From a bacterium (GTDB taxonomy: Bacteria > Desulfobacterota > Binatia > DP-6), in NCBI GenBank assembly GCA_026129405.1, contig JAHCID010000001.1, forward strand, positions 713,237-777,236: a stretch of 64,000 nucleotides of DNA, written 5' to 3'. The position numbers and the translations under genes were made by a program. A model generated the notes under the pieces. It was not told where the DNA came from, made no database searches, and saw only the letters and a program-made list of their open reading frames with translations. Position 1 is the first letter of the stretch, and the number at the start of each line of letters is the position of its first letter. This document shows positions 8,595 to 18,793 of the stretch, in pieces.

Positions 8595-9460
8595 CAGCCG
8601 GCCGCCTGCTTCACCGCACGGCAGGCGGCGTCGGTCTCTTCGCTGGTCGGGCGCTCGTCGGAGAAGATCGCCTTGCGCGCGAACTCGACGGCGACGATGG
8701 GGGCGGCGCCGCGCAGCGACGCGACCACGCCCTCCTTGATGCACTTCAGATACTTGCCGTTCGAGACCTCCTGCAGCTCGGCGCTGTTCGCGATCGGATG
8801 GAACAGGCCGTAGCAGAGCAGGATGCCGAGGAACGTCCCGACGAGGGCGGCGGCGACGTGGTGGCCGATCTCCTCGGGGCCGGCGTCGAGATGGCCCATC
8901 GTGACGATGATGCCGAGCACGGCGGCGACGATGCCGAGGCCGGGGAGGGCGTCGGCGGTGGTCTTGAGGAGCCCGACCGGGATCGCGACCTCCTCGTGGT
9001 GGGTCTCCAGCTCGGCGTCGAGCAGGATGTCGAGCTCGTCCGCCGACGCGGTGCCGTTGACGATCTGCTTCAGCGCGTCGCGGAAGAACTCGACCGCGTG
9101 GTGGCGATGCAGGAACGACGGGTACTTCTTGAAGATGCTGCTCTTCTCGATCTCGGTGACGTGCTCGTCGAGCGCCACCGCGCCGTTCTTGCGCATGAAC
9201 GTGAAGAGCTCGTACTGGAGCTTCAGGAGATCGACGTAGTCGGTCTTGCTCGGCGCCGTGCTCTTGAACGCCTTGCCGATGGTGGCGAAGAGCCGGCCGC
9301 GCATCTTCCCCGGCGCGCCCGCGATCAGCGTCCCGAGCGACGCGCCGCCGATCACCACCAGCTCCGCCGGCTGGACGAGCACGTGCATGGGCCCGCCCAC
9401 CATGGTGAAGCCCCCGAGGACGCAACCGAAGACGACGAGCAGGCCGATGATGGTGAACAT
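8594..9460 (-). CDS. motA: Flagellar motor stator protein MotA
   Basis: The 288-residue product matches the length of proton-type MotA. It starts with MFTIIGLLVVFGCVLGGFTM, the first transmembrane helix. An upstream in-frame start would add a non-hydrophobic 30-residue extension, so the ATG at 9460 is preferred. The conserved cytoplasmic loop contains RKNGAVALDEHV, and the third and fourth helices carry LPGLGIVAAVLGIIVTMG and LVGTFLGILLCYGLFHPIA. It forms a two-gene operon with motB. No other flagellar genes are nearby. Confidence 0.95.
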   Translation of the reverse strand: MFTIIGLLVVFGCVLGGFTMVGGPMHVLVQPAELVVIGGASLGTLIAGAPGKMRGRLFATIGKAFKSTAPSKTDYVDLLKLQYELFTFMRKNGAVALDEHVTEIEKSSIFKKYPSFLHRHHAVEFFRDALKQIVNGTASADELDILLDAELETHHEEVAIPVGLLKTTADALPGLGIVAAVLGIIVTMGHLDAGPEEIGHHVAAALVGTFLGILLCYGLFHPIANSAELQEVSNGKYLKCIKEGVVASLRGAAPIVAVEFARKAIFSDERPTSEETDAACRAVKQAAG

Positions 9461-9564
9461 GGGGCTAGACGGGGTATCGGCCGGGGCGTGAGGGAGCTTG
9501 AAGCGCCGCGGCGAGCGCGGAGAATTTGACACCCCGCGCCGGCCGGCCATAGACCGGGCAGAAC

Positions 9565-10383
9565 TTGCCCAGCCCGCCCGCGACGAAATTCGTGGACCTC
9601 GACGGCGTCACGGTCCACTACCTGCACACCGGCCGCACCACGCTGCCGGATGCGCCGCCGGCATTCGAGCGCCGCCGTCCGTTCGTCCTGCTGCACGCGG
9701 CGGGCAGCAACGCTGGCATGTGGCGCCGCCAGCTGGATGGGCTGGGCGCGACGCACGACGCCGTCGCTCTCGATCAGCCGGGGCACGGGCGCTCGCCGGG
9801 CGTCGAAGGTCCGGGCTCGATCGAGCACATGGCCGAGCTGGTGCGTCGCTTCCGGCGGGCGCTCGGCCCGTGCAAGCCGATCCTCGTCGGGCGCAGCATG
9901 GGAGGTGCCGTGGCCCTCGTGACCGCGGCGCGCGAGCCGGAGGCGATCGCGGGCCTGGTGCTCGTGTGCACGGCGGCCCGCTTCGACGGCCTCGCCGGCG
10001 CGATCGCCATCAGCCGCGACGTCTCGCGCGGCCGGCTGCCGCAGCAGTTCACCACCGAGACGTTCTCGCCGTCGACCGGCCTCGATCTCATGAAGGAAGC
10101 CTGGATGGAGCAGGTGAAGACCGACCCGCGTGTGCGGCTCGGCGACCTCCTCGCCTGCCAGGCGTTCGACGGCGTGCCGCTGCTCGGCCGCGTCCGCGTG
10201 CCGACGCTGGTCGTCGGCGGCGCCGACGACCAGGTGACGCCCCCCGAGCGCTCGCGCGAGCTGGCGGCGGGCATCGCCGGCGCCCGGCTCGAGATCCTCC
10301 CGCAGGCCGGGCACCAGGCGCCGCTCGAGCAGCACGAGCGCTTCGCCGGGCTCCTCGTCGAGTTCGCGGAGGGCATCGGGTGA
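9565..10383 (+). CDS. Alpha/beta-fold hydrolase
   Basis: The 272-residue product is an alpha/beta hydrolase with oxyanion region LLHAAGSNAGMW, nucleophile elbow GRSMGG (Ser near residue 111), acid residue in VGGADDQVTP and catalytic His in QAGHQAPLEQ. The start is a TTG with a weak ribosome-binding site, so the exact N-terminus is uncertain. The stop overlaps the GTG of the following thiolase-like gene (GTGA), making a three-gene unit with it and the DUF35 protein. Its substrate may be an acyl-ester or lactone intermediate of the same catabolic route, which is inference. Confidence 0.8.
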   Translation: MPSPPATKFVDLDGVTVHYLHTGRTTLPDAPPAFERRRPFVLLHAAGSNAGMWRRQLDGLGATHDAVALDQPGHGRSPGVEGPGSIEHMAELVRRFRRALGPCKPILVGRSMGGAVALVTAAREPEAIAGLVLVCTAARFDGLAGAIAISRDVSRGRLPQQFTTETFSPSTGLDLMKEAWMEQVKTDPRVRLGDLLACQAFDGVPLLGRVRVPTLVVGGADDQVTPPERSRELAAGIAGARLEILPQAGHQAPLEQHERFAGLLVEFAEGIG

Positions 10384-11534
10384 CGGCGCCGTGGCGCAAC
10401 GTCGCCATCGCCGGGGTCTACGAGCACCCCGCCCGCTTCGCGCCGGACAAGACCGCGTACCAGCTGCACGCCGAGAGCGCGCGCGGCGCGCTCGAGGACG
10501 CGGGGCTGTCGCTGCGCGACGTCGACGGGCTGTGCACGAGCGGCGTCGGCCCGATCGGCATCCTGTCGCTGGCCCAGCACCTGAACCTGCGCCCGCGCTG
10601 GATGGACTCGCAGGCGATCGGCGGCTCGTCGTTCGTGTCGCACTGCCTGCACGCGGCGGCGGCGATCGACGCCGGGCTGTGCGACGTCGTGCTCGTCACC
10701 TACGGCTCGACGGCGGCGTCGGAGCGCTTCGCGATCGGCACGGGCGGCGGCGGCATGGGCGACCCCGCCGACCACTTCGAGCTGCCCTACGGCCCCACCA
10801 TCGTCGGCTCGTACGCGCTGGTCGCGCAGCGGCACATGCACGAGTACGGCACGACGAGCGAGCAGCTCGCCGAGATCGCGGTCACGATGCGCCACCACGC
10901 GGCGCTGAACCCGCACGCCAAGTATCGCGACCCGATCACGGTCGAGGGCGTGCTGGCGTCGCGCATCATCTCGTCGCCGCTGCATCTCCTCGACTGCTGC
11001 CTCATCTCCGACGGCGGCGGCGCGCTCGTGCTGACGTCGCTCGAGCGGGCGCGCGACCTGAAGGCGAGGCCCGTGACGATCCTCGGCGCCGCCGAGGCGG
11101 TGCGCCATCACGGCATCGGCGACCGCGACCTCCTCGACATCGCCGCGCGCCAGTCCGGGCCGCTCGCCTTCGCGCGCGCCGGCGTCGCCCACGCCGACGT
11201 CGACCTCTGCATGGTCTACGACTCGTACACGATCACCGTGCTGGCGACGCTCGAGGCCCTCGGCTTCTGCCAGCTCGGCGAGGGCGGGGCGTTCTGCGCC
11301 GACGGGCGCCTGCGCCTCGGCGGCGCGCTGCCGACCAACACCGACGGCGGCGGGCTGTCGTCGAACCATCCCGGCATGCGCGGCATCTTCCTCGTCGTCG
11401 AGGCGGTGCGGCAGCTGCGCGGCGAGCGCGGCGCGGCACAGGTGGCGGGCTGCGAGGTCGCGCTCGTGCACGGCACGGGCGGCATGCTCGGGCAGCGCCA
11501 CAGCGGCGTCACCATGCTGCTGGGGAACGCATGA
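10380..11534 (+). CDS. Thiolase-like protein lacking the nucleophilic Cys (probable Ltp2-type retro-aldolase)
   Basis: The 384-residue product has the SCP-x/lipid-transfer thiolase fold, with conserved blocks DVDGLCTSGVGPIG, VYDSYTITVLATLE, NTDGGGLSSNHPGMRG and a C-terminal HGTGGMLGQRHSGV. Counted back from the AAAAIDAG helix, the position that normally holds the acyl-accepting Cys reads GGSS, and the usual C-x-G-G/GGG end motif is HGTGG. Loss of the Cys and pairing with a DUF35 protein are the marks of the Ltp2/ChsH2-type aldolases of steroid side-chain degradation, so carbon-carbon cleavage is likelier than classical thiolysis. A GTG start overlaps the upstream stop, and an ATGA overlap couples it to the DUF35 gene. 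Confidence 0.8.
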   Translation: MTAPWRNVAIAGVYEHPARFAPDKTAYQLHAESARGALEDAGLSLRDVDGLCTSGVGPIGILSLAQHLNLRPRWMDSQAIGGSSFVSHCLHAAAAIDAGLCDVVLVTYGSTAASERFAIGTGGGGMGDPADHFELPYGPTIVGSYALVAQRHMHEYGTTSEQLAEIAVTMRHHAALNPHAKYRDPITVEGVLASRIISSPLHLLDCCLISDGGGALVLTSLERARDLKARPVTILGAAEAVRHHGIGDRDLLDIAARQSGPLAFARAGVAHADVDLCMVYDSYTITVLATLEALGFCQLGEGGAFCADGRLRLGGALPTNTDGGGLSSNHPGMRGIFLVVEAVRQLRGERGAAQVAGCEVALVHGTGGMLGQRHSGVTMLLGNA

Positions 11535-11944
11535 GCGAGAAGCGCTACGTGAAGCCGCTGCCGCGCATCGACGAGGAGTCGCGCGGCTACTGGGAGGCGC
11601 TCGCGCGCCACGAGCTCTACGTCCAGCGCTGCCGCGACTGCGGCACGGTGCGCTTCCCGCCGCGTGCGCTGTGCACGCACTGCATGTCGCCGGCGACCGA
11701 GTGGCTGCGCTGCTCGGGGCGGGGCACGGTCTACAGCTTCACCGTCACGCACCAGAACCAGGCGCCGGGATTTCGCGAGGAGCTGCCCTACGTGCTGGCG
11801 ATCGTCGAGCTGGCCGAGGGGCCGCGGGTCATGACCAACATAGTCGGCTGCGCGCCCGACGCGGTTCGCATCGGCATGGCGGTCGAGGTGGTGTTCGACG
11901 ATGTCGCGCCGGGGACGACCCTGGCGAAGTTCCGTCCGGCCTGA
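11531..11944 (+). CDS. DUF35 OB-fold/zinc-ribbon partner of the thiolase-like protein
   Basis: The 137-residue product has an N-terminal helix, a rubredoxin-like zinc ribbon (CRDCGTVRFPPRALCTHC, four Cys) and a C-terminal OB fold (RGTVYSFTVTHQNQAPGF). DUF35 proteins bind thiolase-like or hydratase partners and supply an acyl-CoA binding surface. The ATGA overlap with the preceding gene supports a 1:1 complex. Confidence 0.88.
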   Translation: MSEKRYVKPLPRIDEESRGYWEALARHELYVQRCRDCGTVRFPPRALCTHCMSPATEWLRCSGRGTVYSFTVTHQNQAPGFREELPYVLAIVELAEGPRVMTNIVGCAPDAVRIGMAVEVVFDDVAPGTTLAKFRPA

Positions 11945-11947
11945 CCG

Positions 11948-12142
11948 TCAGTCCGGGTCCGCGACGAACCGGCCCGCCTTTGCGTCGGCGATGGTCCGGA
12001 AGCGGGTGACGCCGCGCCGGATCGGCGCCGGGCGCGCGAGCTGCGCGAGGCGGCGCAGCCGCGCCAGGATGCGAGGGTCGCCGCTGGGAAGCCAGAGGGC
12101 GTCGCGAGCCTCCTCGAACGTGCGGAACCTGTGGACGGGCAC
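11948..12142 (-). CDS. Small partner of the nucleotidyltransferase (antitoxin-like)
   Basis: The 64-residue product starts with GTG directly after the TAG of the nucleotidyltransferase gene, with no gap. MPVHRFRTFEEARDALW followed by a PxSGDPRILARLRRL-type segment is a pattern repeatedly seen in small proteins downstream of this nucleotidyltransferase family. It is probably the second component of a toxin-antitoxin-like pair. Which member is toxic cannot be told from sequence. Confidence 0.65.
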   Translation of the reverse strand: MPVHRFRTFEEARDALWLPSGDPRILARLRRLAQLARPAPIRRGVTRFRTIADAKAGRFVADPD

Positions 12143-12667
12143 CTACTCGTCCTCCAGCCCGAAGCGCCGCCGGAGCTCCGCCGCGTCGGCCCGATCATGG
12201 GGGCGGGCCGTGCCCTTCTTCATCCGGTAGAGCATCCGCGGCGTCGCTACCCGCGCGGGCACGCCGGCGACGACGAGCGGCTGATGCTCGACGTCGCCAT
12301 ACGCGAACGCGTCGCCGATGCGCGCCGTCAGGTCGATGGCGAAGTCGTCCGGCGTCCCGTAGCGGACGACGGCATACTCGCCGGCGAGGTCCTCGACGCG
12401 GATGTCGTCGATGTCGGGATCGTTCCATACGCGGCGCAGGGCGCGGCGCAGGCGCTCGACGTTGTCGGGCGTCGGGTCGACGAAGAGGTCGATGTCGCCG
12501 GTGAATCGCATGATGCCGTGGGCGTTCACCGCCTGGCCGCCGAACAGCACGTACGCCACCGACTCGGCCTCGAGCGCGCGGAGTACGTCGGCCAGACGGT
12601 CGTACGCGGACGCCACGTTTGCAGCAGTAGGCCCACGTCCCGTGAGGGTCAAACGTGCCGGCCACAC
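12143..12667 (-). CDS. Nucleotidyltransferase of the AbiEii/DUF1814-like type
   Basis: The product has 174 residues from the ATG at 12667. A GTG at 12616 (VASAYDRLADVLRAL) would remove a low-complexity start and may be the true one. The nucleotidyltransferase core shows LFGGQAVNAHG followed by RFTGDIDLFVDPTPDN, whose GG and D-x-D match the polymerase-beta-type metal and nucleotide binding motifs. The C-terminus, RMLYRMKKGTARPHDRADA, is typical of the AbiEii-like family. The tight arrangement with the 64-aa gene suggests a type IV-like toxin-antitoxin or defence pair. Confidence 0.75.
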   Translation of the reverse strand: MWPARLTLTGRGPTAANVASAYDRLADVLRALEAESVAYVLFGGQAVNAHGIMRFTGDIDLFVDPTPDNVERLRRALRRVWNDPDIDDIRVEDLAGEYAVVRYGTPDDFAIDLTARIGDAFAYGDVEHQPLVVAGVPARVATPRMLYRMKKGTARPHDRADAAELRRRFGLEDE

Positions 12668-12737
12668 CGCGCAGGTGCGACGGCCGCCGCGCGGGTTGCC
12701 CCGGCCGGACCGCCTGGCTACGGTCGCGGGCCGCGCG

Positions 12738-13394
12738 ATGATCCTCGACCTGCACCTCCACTCCGAGCGCTCCGACGACAGCCGTGCCCCCGTCGAGGCC
12801 TATCTCAAGCTGCTGCAGCGCAAGCGCGCCGAGCGGCCGCTCGACGGCATCGTCCTCACCGAGCACCGCCAGTTCGAGCTCGGCCGCGACTTCCGCGACC
12901 TGGAAGACCGCTACGGCTTCCTCATCCTGAACGCCGCCGAGGTCGAGACCGAGTACGGCCACATGCTGGTCTACGGCGTGAACGAGGACATCCTCGCACG
13001 CTTCGACTTCACCAACGTGCGCCTGCCCGCGCAGGAGGTGATCTCCGAGGTGTGGCGTCTCGGCGGCGTCGCCCTGCCGTGTCACCCGGGGCGTCCCACC
13101 GTCGGCCTGTGCGCGCACCTGGAGACCAAGCCGCACCTCGAAGGCGTCGTCGCCGTGGAAGCGCTGAACGGGGGCAGCCGCAAGGGCGAGGACGACCGTG
13201 TCGCCGCGATGATGGCCGCGCAGGGCTGGGCCGGCTACGGCGGCAGCGACGCGCACCTCGTCAGCTTCGTCGGCATCGTGGCGACGGAGCTCGAGGCGGA
13301 CATCCGGGGGATGGACGATCTGGTGCGCGAGCTGCGCGCGGGGCGGTGCCGCGCGGTGGACTTCCGGCCGCCGCGGCCCGCGCCGGCGAGCTAG
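12738..13394 (+). CDS. PHP-domain phosphoesterase
   Basis: The 218-residue product starts at the ATG giving MILDLHLHSERSDD, the H-x-H metal motif of PHP phosphoesterases. Further metal-ligand blocks are LTEHRQFELG, the acidic NAAEVETEYGHML, LPCHPGRP and the terminal GGSDAHLVSFVG. Family members hydrolyse phosphoesters with a trinuclear metal centre; the substrate is not evident. The gene diverges from the nucleotidyltransferase and its stop overlaps the convergent small gene by 4 nt. Confidence 0.82.
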   Translation: MILDLHLHSERSDDSRAPVEAYLKLLQRKRAERPLDGIVLTEHRQFELGRDFRDLEDRYGFLILNAAEVETEYGHMLVYGVNEDILARFDFTNVRLPAQEVISEVWRLGGVALPCHPGRPTVGLCAHLETKPHLEGVVAVEALNGGSRKGEDDRVAAMMAAQGWAGYGGSDAHLVSFVGIVATELEADIRGMDDLVRELRAGRCRAVDFRPPRPAPAS

Positions 13395-13699
13395 ACGAAG
13401 CCGAGCGCTCGGCGCAGCTCGTCGAAGTCGAAGCGCTGCTCGGGCAGCGCCGCGCTCTCGCCGTGCTCCATGTCGTCGAGCAGCAGGCGGAGCTGCGCGC
13501 GCATCGCCGGGTGGGCGGCGGCCTCGCACGGCGTGAGGCCGCAGAGCGCCGGCAGCGGCTCGTCGGGCCAGCCGGCATAGTGGCGGCGCTTCAAGTCGCG
13601 CACGAGCTGCGCGGCTTCCGGCGGCACCGGAGGTGGGTCCTCGCGAGGTGGCATGCGGCCGAGCAGTGCCCGCGGATCGCTGTGCCCGCGGCCCGTCAC
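13391..13699 (-). CDS. Small hypothetical protein, antitoxin-like C-terminus
   Basis: The product has 102 residues, or about 87 if translation starts at the internal MPPREDPPP. The core reads HYAGWPDEPLPALCGLTPCE followed by AAAHPAMRAQLRLLLDD, a pattern (W-x-D-x-P-x-PALxGxTPxEA) seen in MbcA/ParS/DUF2384-like and SEC-C-associated proteins. This makes an antitoxin-like domain possible but not proven. It follows csb2 (A) on the same strand after 66 nt, so it may be the last gene of that transcript. Confidence 0.5.
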   Translation of the reverse strand: MTGRGHSDPRALLGRMPPREDPPPVPPEAAQLVRDLKRRHYAGWPDEPLPALCGLTPCEAAAHPAMRAQLRLLLDDMEHGESAALPEQRFDFDELRRALGFV

Positions 13700-13765
13700 G
13701 GACGCGTCGAACGTGATTCGATCGAGCCTCGTGGGCCTCCTGACGCTCTCGGTTAAGGTGTCATG

Positions 13766-15289
13766 TCACTCGAGAGGGGCGAACAGCCCGAGGCCGAAGT
13801 GGCAGGCGAAGCCGAGCGCCAGCGGACCGGGGACGGGCTCCGCGAAGCGAAGCGTCCAGAAGCTGCCCTGCCGATCCGGCTGCGTCAGGCCCGGCTTGGA
13901 GCGGAAGCGATGGAAGTGGATCGGTCGCAGCATGCGGCCGCCGACGGCGATCTCGGCGACGGGCTCGACGGCGGTGGGATCGGGGAGGCCGCGCTCGCGC
14001 AGCTCGCGGCGGATCTGGTCCGGAGCGTCGAAGCGCGGCTTGCGGTGCCAGGGATGGAGATACGGGGTCACGGAGCGCCACTCTTGTGCGTGGCGGAGCA
14101 GCGGCGACGCGAAGGCAGGGAGGTCGCCTACCGCTTCGAGGATCACCTGCCAGGCGCGGCCGTCGGCGTCGGCCACTCGTCGGAGGCCTTCGAGGACGGC
14201 GACGGCGTTACGGTCGAAGCCTGCCTTTGCGAAGACGATCGCATGATGGACGCGGCCGGCGAGGCCGGGCCGCGCCCCTTCGTGCGCTTCGGGAAGGTAG
14301 AACGCGTGCGCATGGCCCGACGGGCCGTGGGTGGAGAAGACCTCGGGCAGGCTCTCGGGGCCGAGGATCGTACGACACCGTCCCATGATCGCCCGCCGCA
14401 TCCGCTCGCCGAAGCGCACGGCGTCTTCGACGCGGCACAGCGGTTTGCCGTACACCGCATAGCGCGCAACCCTGACTCGCGTGTGGCTCCTCCGCGTCCG
14501 GACTCGCGGGACGGCCGCCGGCTGGAGCGCGCTCGTCGGGCGCGTGTAGAGCACGGCGCGCGCCGCCGGAGGGGCGCTCCATCCCGCCGCCCGTAGCGCG
14601 CCGCTCTCGACCTCGAGGCTCGCCAGCCAGTCGATCGGCAGGGTGGCGACGATCGCGTCCATCTCCTTCTTGCCTGCTCGCCGCTGCTTGGCGTCGGCAA
14701 GGGTCCGCGCTCGGAGCGCCGCGTACTCGGCCGGCGAGCGGGGGACGAGGAGCGTCACCAGATCGTGCGAGTCCGACGCAGCGGTCTCGACGCCGTCCCC
14801 GGCGGGGCACGTATCGAGCGGATCGTTCCACTGGGGCAGGCGTCGCGCCTCGACCCAGCTCTCGGCGCGCCCGAGGTAGGACAGGCGAGCGAGCAGGAGA
14901 TCGAGCGCGCGCTCCTCGTCGCCGTCGAGACGAAGCGAATTCCACACGGCCACCAGGCGGGTGTCGGCTCCGAAGCGCGCGAATGCGTCGAAGACGAGGG
15001 TCGTCTTCTCGGCCCGGCCCTCGCGCGTCGGCATGTAGTGGCGGGTGTGGGCATGAACCGCGGGTGGAAGCGCGTAGCCCGGTAGCTCGCCGGAAAGCGT
15101 TTCGATCAGCCGCGCCAGCGTCTCGCGCGGCACCTCGTCGGGCGTCGCCTTGCGGCGCCAGGTTGCCAGCAGCGCGCGTGCGATGCGCCACGGGTCGGGC
15201 GGCCAGCCGACGTCGGCTTCGTTCACGTGCCGGCCCCACGGCGTCGCGTGATAGCGACCGGCGGGGAACTCGAAGGCGATGGCCAGCAC
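13766..15289 (-). CDS. csb2: Type I-G Cascade protein Csb2 (Cas5-Cas6-like), module A
   Basis: The product has 507 residues from a GTG start 5 nt after the csb1 stop. The family signature AGRYHATPWGRHVNEADVGW lies at residues 10-29 and is followed by PPDPWRIARALLATW. The C-terminus carries the RAMP glycine-rich end CHFGLGLFAPLE, where the family normally stops. In type I-G systems Csb2 supplies Cas5 and Cas6 functions: it binds and processes the crRNA 5' handle region. It is the third gene of csx17-csb1-csb2 module A. Confidence 0.93.
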   Translation of the reverse strand: MLAIAFEFPAGRYHATPWGRHVNEADVGWPPDPWRIARALLATWRRKATPDEVPRETLARLIETLSGELPGYALPPAVHAHTRHYMPTREGRAEKTTLVFDAFARFGADTRLVAVWNSLRLDGDEERALDLLLARLSYLGRAESWVEARRLPQWNDPLDTCPAGDGVETAASDSHDLVTLLVPRSPAEYAALRARTLADAKQRRAGKKEMDAIVATLPIDWLASLEVESGALRAAGWSAPPAARAVLYTRPTSALQPAAVPRVRTRRSHTRVRVARYAVYGKPLCRVEDAVRFGERMRRAIMGRCRTILGPESLPEVFSTHGPSGHAHAFYLPEAHEGARPGLAGRVHHAIVFAKAGFDRNAVAVLEGLRRVADADGRAWQVILEAVGDLPAFASPLLRHAQEWRSVTPYLHPWHRKPRFDAPDQIRRELRERGLPDPTAVEPVAEIAVGGRMLRPIHFHRFRSKPGLTQPDRQGSFWTLRFAEPVPGPLALGFACHFGLGLFAPLE

Positions 15290-15294
15290 CGGGG

Positions 15295-18416
<3,122 letters not shown>

Positions 18417-18585
18417 GGTGGCGCTCAGCTATGCGCGCCGAATTGTTGGCCGAGGCGGGAGACTCGTGTCGACGCGTCGCTGACGCCCTCGATCGCGCGA
18501 ACGTCGGCGCCGATCAGCAAAACGGCGCTCATGGCGTGCGATAGCTACGACCTGACCTGACAGCGTACTGCAGGGTCCCGGTGTC

Positions 18586-18609
18586 CTTGCCCGCGGGCGG
18601 CGGGGCAAG
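18586..18609 (-). terminator. Possible terminator hairpin downstream of the unknown 461-aa gene
   Basis: CTTGCCC and GGGCAAG form a 7-bp stem around a GC-rich 10-nt loop. It lies in the gap between the unknown gene and csx17 (A). The position fits 3'-end formation on the minus strand; no T-run was seen. Confidence 0.3.
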
Positions 18610-18615
18610 AGGAGA

Positions 18616-18710
18616 ATGGGGATGAGGAGGGACCAGAAACTCATCGAGGCAAAGGTCGGGTTGCTGGAGCTGGCGAAGTAGCTCGGCAACGTGTCCTAGG
18701 CCTGCCGCTG
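18616..18710 (+). pseudogene. Decayed transposase N-terminus (IS481-like helix-turn-helix)
   Basis: Plus-strand reading from ATG 18616 gives MGMRRDQKLIEAKVGLLELA, then K-stop-LGNVS-stop-ACR. The expected transposase text is ...LLELAKQLGNVSQACR..., so both interruptions are TAG where CAG (Gln) belongs. Similarity ends after ACR. It is a short remnant of an insertion-sequence transposase in the 377-nt gap between the unknown gene and csx17 (A). No other gene was seen in that gap. Confidence 0.6.
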
Positions 18711-18793
18711 GCGGCATGGTGATGCCATTAGACAGCGATCGGGATGGGGCACCGGGACCCGGCGGTGTCAGATCAGGTGTCGAGTCGCACACC

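Noticed and set aside
9774-11501. 575-codon minus-strand frame opposite the hydrolase and thiolase-like genes
   Set aside because: Composition is low-complexity and the plus-strand genes show clear families.
18429-18689. Short minus-strand frame in the gap before csx17 (A)
   Set aside because: It is opposite the transposase remnant and has no recognisable motif or ribosome-binding site.
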